DNA of 42,530 nucleotides from contig JANQGT010000019.1 of assembly GCA_028277205.1 (NCBI GenBank), positions 1-42,530 on the forward strand, read 5' to 3'. The stretch comes from Candidatus Altimarinota bacterium. GTDB taxonomy: Bacteria; Patescibacteriota; Gracilibacteria; BD1-5; UBA2023. Below, one piece after another: positions 36,010 to 42,530 of the stretch (positions are counted from its first letter, which is position 1; each line of letters starts with the position of its first letter). The notes beneath the pieces were generated by a model that did no database searches, was not told the DNA's origin, and saw nothing but the letters and a program-made list of their open reading frames with translations. A program made the position numbers and the translations under genes.

Positions 36010-38220
36010 TAACACCTCTCTCGGCTTACTGCCATCCGCGGGACCGACGACACCAAGCTCCTCCAGGATATCCATCACCCGCGCGGCGCGCGCATAGCCC
36101 AGCTTCATGCGACGCTGGAGCATGGATGTGGATGCCTTTCACGACTCGCGTACGAGGCGCGTCGCCTCCTCGATGATGGCGGGATCTTCGTCGTGCTCCC
36201 CTCCCTGCGCACCGGAAACTCACGATTTTTCTCCCATAGTGATCGACTCGTCATACAGCTCCTCCAGCATAGCGGGATCGATGGTGCGACGGACATGATG
36301 GACGATGCTTTCGACTTCTTCTGTCTCGACGAGTACGCCCTGGATACGCTCCGGTGCCAGACTCCCGGACGGTGCGTAGAGCATGTCTCCGTATCCGAGC
36401 AGATCCTCGGCTCCCGCGCGATCGAGGATGGTGCGCGAGTCCACGAGGCTCGCCACGGTAAAGGCTATGCGGGAGGGGATATTCGCCTTGATGAGACCGG
36501 TGATGACATCGACAGACGGACGCTGCGTCGCGATGACGAGGTGCATACCCACGGCGCGCGCCATCTGCGCGATGCGGGCGATCGACATTTCCACCTCCTT
36601 TTTATTGCCGCTCATCATGAGGTCCGCCAGCTCGTCTATGACGATGACGATATTCGGCAGGCGGTCTTTTTTTGTGACTTTGCGATTGTACTCAGCGATA
36701 TTTCGAGCGCGCTGCTTTTGCAGCAGATCATAGCGGGAGAGCATCTCCGTCACGCTCCATTTGAGGGCATTGAGAGCTTTGTCGGCGTCCGTGATGACGG
36801 GCGCCAGCAGATGCGGAATACCGTGGTAAATCCCGAGCTCCACGCGCTTTGGATCGACCATGATCATCCGCAGATCGCTCGGTGAATTTTTATACAGCAG
36901 AGACACCAAAAATCCATTCATCCCCACCGATTTTCCCGATCCGGTCTGTCATGCGATCAGCAGATGCGGCATTTTGGCCAGGTCTCAGACTATGAAATCG
37001 CCGTTGATATTTTTCCCTACTATGAGAGCGAGATTGGATTTGTGATGCTGAAACTCCCGACTCTCGATCACCTCGCGGATGCGGACGGTTTGGCGTTCGT
37101 CGTTGGGGACTTCTACACCGACGAGTCCGAGCCCCGGGATCGGCGCCTGGATGCGGACGGATTTTGCCCTGAGCGCGAGTGTCAAATCTTTTTTGAGATT
37201 TTCGATACGCGAGAGCTTCACGCCCTCCGCCGGCTTCAGTCGATACTGGATGACGGTCGGTCCGATCTTTTGTCCTGCCATCTCTACCTCCACGCGAAAC
37301 TGCAGGAGCGCCCGCTCGATTTCATAGCTCTTGCGTCGTACCTCGTCCATATCGACAGGATGACCGTCCCGACCCTGAGTCAGCAGTTCGCTCGACGGAA
37401 AATCCCACACTCCGAAATCGGGTGCCGGTTTGGCATTTGACTCGGAAATTTCTGTAGCCGGTTTTTGTGTTTTTCATACCGGTTTTTGTCCGGCATTGTC
37501 GTTTTTGGACGTCTGCGTATCCGCCCTTTCGACCGGGATTTTCATCTCGGATACCGGTTTTTTTATTTGCGTCGAGGGTGTATCTGGGACATTTTTCGCT
37601 TTTCTGAGGGCTTCGATTTCTCGCTCCAGATCCTGCATCCGAGACTCGTGCGCGCTTTTTTGTACACCGAGAGGAGCGGACTTTGTACCGGTTTTTACCG
37701 GCGCGCTGGAGGAGGCACCGATATCGGGAATGAGATCGCCGGGACTCGGGATCGCCGAGCCTGCGATCGAAACAAGCGTACGCGGATGAATATCATAGGC
37801 GAGCACGAGGGAAAACAAAAGCAACACCGAGAGCAGAAAACCGGCAGCGATATCCCCAAACCACCCGCCGAAAACCCGGTGCAAATCAAAAATACCGACG
37901 ACGATACCGGGCTCCAGATAGGACACGAGCGACACACTGGAGATCCAAAACAGCAGGAGTCCGAGCGCACGCACCGACGACCAGCCCACACGTCCGAGCG
38001 CGAGCAGGATGCCGAGCAGTCCCGTCGACACCGAGAAAAGCCATCGATACTGGGGTCCGTACAGATACTCGAAAACAGGAATGAGCAGGCGCCCCGCAGC
38101 ACTCTCGGTATTTGAAAAAAAGGCGACGAGAGCGGCAAACACGAGCGCGACTCCGATGATGACATCACGCTGTCCCGTCGTGAGTCGAAAGCCTGCGGAT
38201 TTTCGTTTTTTTCTGGGCAT
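36007..38220 (-). CDS. ftsK: DNA translocase FtsK
   Basis: FtsK pumps DNA at the septum and helps resolve chromosome dimers. The 737-residue protein has four N-terminal membrane helices (starting [22 protein letters not shown]), a Pro/Lys/Thr-rich linker near residues 195-280, then the motor: [11 protein letters not shown][11 protein letters not shown] (Walker A region), [13 protein letters not shown] (Walker B) and [24 protein letters not shown]. The end has the winged-helix gamma domain, [25 protein letters not shown] and [12 protein letters not shown]. Five TGA codons are read as Gly, including the one two residues before QTGSGKS and one in the gamma-domain SGKAS. It ends in TAA, at the edge of the repeat. 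Confidence 0.97.
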
Positions 38221-38240
38221 AGCGATAAATACAGGAGACG

Positions 38241-38268
38241 AGTATACGAAAAAGCGCCTCGCGGGCAA
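38241..38268 (-). promoter_or_regulatory. Promoter of ftsK
   Basis: On the minus strand TTGCCC (38268-38263), 16 nt, TATACT (38246-38241), 21 bases before the ATG. It overlaps the divergent promoter at 38274-38301 only by adjacency. Confidence 0.65.
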
Positions 38269-38273
38269 ACCGC

Positions 38274-38301
38274 TTGATTTTCTACGGATCTGCGGTATAA
38301 A
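38274..38301 (+). promoter_or_regulatory. Promoter of the membrane gene divergent from ftsK
   Basis: TTGATT (38274-38279), 16 nt, TATAAA (38296-38301), about 39 bases before the ATG at 38340. Confidence 0.62.
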
Positions 38302-38339
38302 CGCACCACTATTTTCACACATCCCCCGATCCGAAAAAC

Positions 38340-38927
38340 ATGAATCAAATCATAAAAATCGTCAATTTCCTCAAGAAACGACCGACGGACCGCACGATAC
38401 GCATCATTCGCATCCTCTACGCACTCGCGCTTTTCGCGGTGCTCGGGTTCGGATTGTTCGATTATCGGGTGGAGGCGTTCGGATATTTCGATCCGACGGT
38501 CGATACAGTCGTCCGGTACGCACTCTTTGTCATACCGGTTTTTTGGCTCGTGTGGGGAGCGATACCGGTCTGTCTGCTGCACCGCCGCACGATGAAACGC
38601 ATCATGATGGGACTCGGGATATTTCTCATGATATTCTCGATACTATTTATAGAAAAATCGACAATCCCTTCCGAGGACGCGAACGAACCGGTCGGCGATG
38701 AAATACCTCCCGGAGTGATTTCGGATGACATCGCGAAAACCGGTACGTGAGTCGACTACGAATCCCTGCTCGCCGAGTCTAAAGAAGACCTTGCAGACGG
38801 ACGAATTCCCGCTGGCACGCTCCTGTTTTTCTTCGGACTTTTCTCGCTCGCGCTGGGAATCACGAGTAAATTTGTCACGTCAAAGTGTCTGAAATACCGG
38901 GAGGAAATCCGGGTGATACGGGTGTAA
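38340..38927 (+). CDS. Four-helix membrane protein of unknown function
   Basis: A 195-residue protein with a basic N-terminus and four hydrophobic segments (IIRILYALALFAVLGFGLF, VVRYALFVIPVFWLVWGAIP, IMMGLGIFLMIFSILFI and TLLFFFGLFSLALGI). An acidic linker of about 45 residues separates the third and fourth. A TGA at 38748 reads as Gly within that linker; without it the last helix is lost. No family is recognised. It diverges from ftsK with its own promoter, ends in TAA, and converges with the NUDIX pair. Confidence 0.72.
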
Positions 38928-38945
38928 AGACGGGATGTCGGCACG

Positions 38946-39395
38946 CTACGACTCCCATCCGTATTCGCTGTACCCGATGCCTTTTTGAATCATGTCGAGA
39001 GCATGACGAACGTACGGGATTGTATTTTCCGGCAATGCGTCGAGAGAGAACCACGAGAGATCATCGCATTTGTCCGGCTCCATATTGGTGATTTCTCACT
39101 CCCATTTTTCACAGAAAAAGAAGACATTGAGACGTGGCAGCTTTGTCGGTGTGTCGTTTCTGCGGTGCATGACATGCACGACTTGCAAGTCCTCACTGCG
39201 AATCGCAATCCCCGCTTCTTCATGCGCTTCGCGGATCATTCACTCGCTATACGACTCTCCCGTCTCTACGTGCCCCGCGACGAGCGAATACCACCCGTTC
39301 CAACTGCTTGTCTGAAAGCGGCGCGAGAGCAGGATGCGACTATCCCACATGAGTACGAGATAGGCGACGGGGACGACGGCATGGCGCTGCTGCAT
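38946..39395 (-). CDS. NUDIX hydrolase, second of a tandem pair
   Basis: NUDIX hydrolases cleave nucleoside diphosphates linked to another group. The 149-residue product has the Nudix box [11 protein letters not shown][14 protein letters not shown], with the metal-binding REAHEE core. Two TGA codons read as Gly, one inside the box (paralogue has Cys) and one in WE-Gly-EITNMEP, shared with the paralogue. The first 70 residues differ considerably from the gene at 39414-39866, whereas the last third is nearly identical in DNA. Starts [15 protein letters not shown], aligned with [16 protein letters not shown] of the paralogue. Substrate unknown; ends in TAG. Confidence 0.9.
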
Positions 39396-39413
39396 AGAGA
39401 CATTCGAAAGTAT

Positions 39414-39866
39414 CTAATCACTCCACCCGTACTCACTATACCCTATGTTCTTTTGCATCATCGCAAGAGCATAGCGGACGTACGGGATTGTATTTTCCGG
39501 CAATGCGTCGAGAGAGAACCACGAGAGATCATCACACTTTTCTGGCTCCATATTGGTGATTTCTCACTCCCACCGATCGCAGAGAAAAAAGACATCGACG
39601 CGCTCTGTTTCGGTCTCATACTCACTCTTTCGATGCATGATATGCGCCACCCGTACATCCTCGGAGTGAATCACGATCCCCGCTTCTTCATACGCTTCGC
39701 GGATCATACACTGCGTGAATGTCTCGCTCGCCTCCACGTGCCCCGCGATCATAGAGTACCATCCGTCGCGGTAGCCGGTATTGTAGCGGCGGGAGAGCAG
39801 GACTCGACCGCTATCCTCCAAAACCAAGTAGGAAGCGGGGATGACGGTATGACGTTCTTTTGGCAT
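39414..39866 (-). CDS. NUDIX hydrolase, first of a tandem pair
   Basis: A 150-residue NUDIX protein with box [23 protein letters not shown], carrying the REAYEE metal-binding core, and one TGA-Gly (39564) in WE[13 protein letters not shown]. It lies 18 bases upstream of its paralogue. The 3' third (ITNMEP to YSEYGW) is almost identical to the paralogue at the DNA level, suggesting recent duplication or gene conversion. The ATG at 39866 is chosen because it aligns with the paralogue's start. Downstream of the DUF1801 gene by 28 bases; ends in TAG. Confidence 0.9.
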
Positions 39867-39894
39867 AGCGACGACTCTACAGACAAATAAAGCT

Positions 39895-40254
39895 TTATGC
39901 AGCAGGCGAGATTTGCGCGACGAAAGACGCCACTTCTTTATCCGCGATATCATCGAAAGTCCGGAGCTTTATGTGGCGACGAAATTTTCCAGCGCCCTCT
40001 AGAAATTTTTTCGGATCGTTCATTGCAAATCCATTTCCAAACTCAAACGATACATGATTTTTGCGCACGAAAAGACCGCCGAAATCCCCCTGTAAACAAA
40101 ACATGATGCCGCCGTACATCATTTTCTCGCTTGTCTTCGGATGTATGTGAAAAACGATTTCACGAAGTTTTTGCAGTATCATGTACTGCTCATATTCGCA
40201 CATTTTCACCCCTTCGAGAAATTTTTGTACCTGAGGATCCGCGGATGGTTTCAT
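39895..40254 (-). CDS. DUF1801 family protein (YdhG-like)
   Basis: A 119-residue protein with LREIVFHIHPKTSEKMMYGGIMFCLQGDFGGL-type organisation, then HVSFEFGNGFAMNDPKKFLEGAGKFRRHIKL, the signature of DUF1801/YdhG proteins, which share a small alpha-beta fold and whose function is not established. No in-frame TGA; ends in TAA. Part of a minus-strand run with the NUDIX genes downstream and a small membrane gene upstream. Confidence 0.82.
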   Translation of the reverse strand: MKPSADPQVQKFLEGVKMCEYEQYMILQKLREIVFHIHPKTSEKMMYGGIMFCLQGDFGGLFVRKNHVSFEFGNGFAMNDPKKFLEGAGKFRRHIKLRTFDDIADKEVASFVAQISPAA

Positions 40255-40284
40255 GGGTATTTTTTCGCTTTAGCGCAGATACAA

Positions 40285-40623
40285 CTATATCCAGTATCAT
40301 CGCAAATACAAAAAATATATCCTGCCAAACAACAAAAAAAACAGCTTTTTTAGCTGTACATCCCGATAGGCAAAAACTGTTTTGTAGTAGTGGGGATGTG
40401 AATTGCGTATCGCTACACTATTTCTTTTATCGAGATTGCAAATGATCACGAAAACAAACAATGATACAGACACCAAAAATACAAAAAAACCGGTAATCAC
40501 GATCATCGGAGTAAACACGCTGAGCCATTCAAAAGCATTCGTCGCCGGCTCGATCACTGTCACTCCGATCAAGACCGCGACCAGCAAGAGGAGACTGACA
40601 ACGAGGAGGTTCTTGTGCTGCAT
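40285..40623 (-). CDS. Small two-helix membrane protein (uncertain 3' end)
   Basis: A 112-residue frame with two strong hydrophobic segments (LLVVSLLLLVAVLIGVTVI and VITGFFVFLVSVSLFVFVII). Reading TGA (40299-40297) as Gly extends it to a TAG. An intrinsic-terminator-like hairpin with a T run (40335-40358) lies within the C-terminal codons, which is odd: either the frame really ends earlier or the hairpin is fortuitous. The two helices argue for a real protein; the C-terminal third is doubtful. Confidence 0.5.
40335..40358 (-). terminator. Terminator-like hairpin inside the small membrane frame
   Basis: On the minus strand ACAGCT (40358-40353), loop AAAAA, AGCTGT (40347-40342), followed by a run of T (40341-40335). 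Confidence 0.6.
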
Positions 40624-40640
40624 GCTATTGTTTTGCGTAA

Positions 40641-40717
<77 letters not shown>

Positions 40718-40784
40718 TGGAAACAAACAAGGCATACAGACGAAAAATTGCGCGCGTATGCCTCCTGTATGTGCGATATTTTTA

Positions 40785-40861
40785 TGGAGCGGGTGATGGG
40801 ACTCGAACCCACAACACTCTGCTTGGAAGGCAGGAACTCTAGCCAATTGAGCTACACCCGC
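40785..40861 (-). tRNA. tRNA-Gly (anticodon TCC)
   Basis: Minus strand. Acceptor GCGGGTG/CACCCGC, anticodon loop CTTCCAA, T arm with TTCGAGT loop, encoded CCA at 40787-40785. This is the normal GGN-reading tRNA-Gly. It is not the TCA-anticodon tRNA-Gly that must exist elsewhere in the genome to read TGA. Confidence 0.96.
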
Positions 40862-40992
40862 GCAAAAAGTACGAGCATTGTATGGAGTGCTCTGGAAAAG
40901 TCAAAAAAATCTTGGAGGATATTTTCACTCTGGGAAAAATACCGGAAACGAGTACACTCTCGGACACAGTATTTTCAAACAGTCGTGCACGC

Positions 40993-41862
40993 ATGAGTCG
41001 GAGCCTGCAATTTGTCCTCATCACGATAGCCGCACTCGCGATCCTCTGGATGCTGCTCTCCATCTTTTTCGATTTCGTCGTCCGGATGACGATGTTTCCG
41101 GCAGTCGGTTTCGAGTCGACCGAGATCGATCCGGCATTTCGCAAAGCGTACGCGGCAGAGCATATCACCATCGATACGGATGCGGGCGATGCCGTCTCTG
41201 CACTGTATTTCACATGAGGGGATCGGGGACTCATCCTGTATTTTCATGGAAACGGCGAACGCCTGAATGATGTGCAGTATGAGATGGAGACGTTTGCGCT
41301 CGAGGGATTTAGCGTGCTCGCCATCGACTACCCGGGATACGGCGAGAGCACCGGCGTACCCAGCCGAGAGGCAAATACAGCGAGTCTAAAAGCCGTATAC
41401 GAATACAGTACGAATACACGCAAATACGATGCAGAAAAGATCATCTGCGTCGGATACTCGGTCGGGACGGCGATGGCGATAGCCCTCGCAGATATGCATC
41501 CACCGGCGGGTATCGTGCTCTTTGCGCCGTTTTCCAGTGATCGGGATATGGCGGCGCATATATTTTGATTTGATATATACGGACTTTTTTTTCAGTCGGC
41601 GCACTACTCGTCCATCGAGATCGCAGAAACGCTCGACATGCCCGTGCTCGTAATCCATGGGACAGCCGATGCCACCATCCCGTACGGCATGGGAGAGGCG
41701 ATATTCGCAGCATTTGAGAGTACGGATAAACAATTTGTCTCTCTGCCCGATACAGGACACGATGACATTTTCATGCATATGGGCAGCACGACACTCAAAG
41801 ACGCGTTTACTGCGTTTTTTTCAGTCGCGATTCCCGACAGTCATCTCGTCTGAAATGAATAA
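40993..41862 (+). CDS. Membrane-anchored alpha/beta hydrolase
   Basis: A 289-residue protein with one N-terminal membrane helix (FVLITIAALAILWMLLSIFF), then an alpha/beta hydrolase fold. YFHGNGE forms the oxyanion region, the nucleophile elbow is GYSVG near residue 157, the acid lies in HGTADATIPY and the base is His in DTGHDD. It resembles ABHD13/BEM46-type serine hydrolases; the substrate is unknown. Three TGA codons read as Gly, one just before GDRGLILYFHGNG and one three residues before the TAA stop. The end overlaps the helicase start by eight bases. The ATG at 40993 was preferred over upstream ones because the membrane helix follows directly. Confidence 0.9.
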
Positions 41863-42530
41863 CGATACTGCCTTTGACATCGCCTACGCCTCCCTGAATG
41901 CCGAGCAGAGAATGGCAGTCAATACGATCTACGGACCGGTCATGGTCGTCGCCGGACCCGGCACCGGAAAGACGCAGATCATCGCCCTGAGGGCTGCGAA
42001 TATCCTGCGCTCTACGGATGCACGCGGTGAAAATATTCTCATCACGACCTTTACCGAGGCGGGTGTCACCTCCATAAAAAAACGGCTCGCACACATCGTC
42101 GGCGCGGACGCCTATCGCATCTGGGTCGGGACGTTTCACAGCTTTTGTCGGATGGTCATAGAGCGCTATCCGGAGCAATTCGCGGATGTCCGACTCTCGC
42201 GTCAGATCGACGATATCGAGGGCTATGAGATCATGGAGGATATCCTCTCGTCAGCCAGTGCGCCACTGCTCTCACCTCCCGCCGACCCCTATCGCTACGT
42301 CGGAAAAATCCTCTCATCCATCGCCCGCCTCAAACAAGAAAATCACGACCCGGAGAGATTTCGCAGAGTGATCACGCTGCAGGCGCAGGAGTATGCGAAC
42401 ACTCTCGCCGATATCAAACCGACGCTCAAGAAGTACGAAAAAACAAAAGCCGACCAGGAAAAGCACCTGCAAAAACTCGATGAGCTCGCGCAAATATACG
42501 ATGCGTACGAGGCATATCTGCGGGAAAAGG
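41855..42530 (+). CDS. UvrD/PcrA-type superfamily 1 DNA helicase, N-terminal part, runs off the window
   Basis: The 225 codons seen cover the first ATPase domain of a superfamily 1 3'-5' helicase of the UvrD/Rep/PcrA group. SLNAEQRMAV is the Q-motif, VVAGPGTGKTQIIALRAANIL the Walker A motif, LITTFTEAGVTSIKKRL motif Ia and GTFHSFC motif Ib. After that come a helical 1B-type insertion and a Lys-rich coiled region at the window edge. The start overlaps the hydrolase stop, suggesting coupling. The AGPGTGKTQ form is frequent in CPR UvrD-like proteins. No TGA so far; the C-terminal helicase motifs lie outside. Confidence 0.92.
   Translation, partial: MNNDTAFDIAYASLNAEQRMAVNTIYGPVMVVAGPGTGKTQIIALRAANILRSTDARGENILITTFTEAGVTSIKKRLAHIVGADAYRIWVGTFHSFCRMVIERYPEQFADVRLSRQIDDIEGYEIMEDILSSASAPLLSPPADPYRYVGKILSSIARLKQENHDPERFRRVITLQAQEYANTLADIKPTLKKYEKTKADQEKHLQKLDELAQIYDAYEAYLREK

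Noticed and set aside
38985-39890. A 301-codon plus-strand frame
   Set aside because: It is the complement of the two NUDIX genes, whose Nudix boxes are clear on the minus strand.
40785-40861. tRNA-Gly here as the decoder of TGA
   Set aside because: The anticodon is TCC, which cannot read UGA; a TCA anticodon is needed.

Overview
The window reads coherently only when TGA is translated as glycine (genetic code 25). Conserved genes carry in-frame TGA exactly at invariant glycines: the P-loop of Der, the Walker A region and gamma domain of FtsK, and the SAM-binding loop of RsmG. All 40 complete genes I call end in TAA or TAG (27 TAG, 13 TAA), never TGA. This code is known from the Patescibacteria/CPR lineages Gracilibacteria (BD1-5/GN02) and Absconditabacteria (SR1). 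The balanced base composition fits a higher-GC gracilibacterium better than the low-GC SR1 genomes, but the exact lineage is an inference. Under the standard code about two thirds of these genes would look broken.

Layout. 1-7.1 kb: der (partial), tRNA-Arg(TCG), a ManC-type GDP-mannose synthase, a minus-strand group SPFH-nfeD-rsmG, an exported protein visible only in code 25, yvcK with a small membrane gene, and tRNA-Pro(TGG). 7.1-16.9 kb: an AT-rich nucleotidyltransferase of foreign look, then a surface locus: lipoprotein, 1309-residue Ig-like exported protein, 1272-residue Kelch-repeat exported protein, second related lipoprotein. 17-21 kb: a divergent membrane gene, a prepilin/pseudopilin group and an RluD-type pseudouridine synthase. 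21-23.7 kb: minus-strand rsmA, an exported protein, a small membrane protein, Hsp20 and a HicB-like protein.

23.8-25.4 kb has no long ORF. It holds six tandem units of 256-297 bp. Each has its own promoter (TTGNNN, 15 nt, TATACT) and a predicted 167-208 nt RNA. The framework is conserved: a closing helix, a GNRA-capped apical hairpin and a 3' domain. The long rod between them is hypervariable in sequence but keeps its pairing by compensatory change. This is the most unusual object in the window. A His/Asp-rich microprotein follows directly.

26-38.2 kb: envelope and housekeeping genes (LytR-CpsA-Psr protein, class A penicillin-binding protein, recR, rsmI, yraN, a TraC-like/PrgI pair, secF, ftsK). 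38.3-42.5 kb: a membrane protein, tandem duplicated NUDIX genes, a DUF1801 protein, tRNA-Ile(GAT), tRNA-Gly(TCC), an alpha/beta hydrolase and the start of a UvrD-family helicase. A structured repeat of about 135 bp occurs twice (2.4 kb and 35.9 kb), both times between convergent genes.

Promoters recur as TTGNNN, 16 nt, TATACT, often a few bases from the start codon and without an obvious Shine-Dalgarno. The gene set fits a small-celled, envelope-focused CPR bacterium with surface adhesins, a pilus and cell-wall synthesis. No transposase or CRISPR array was found.
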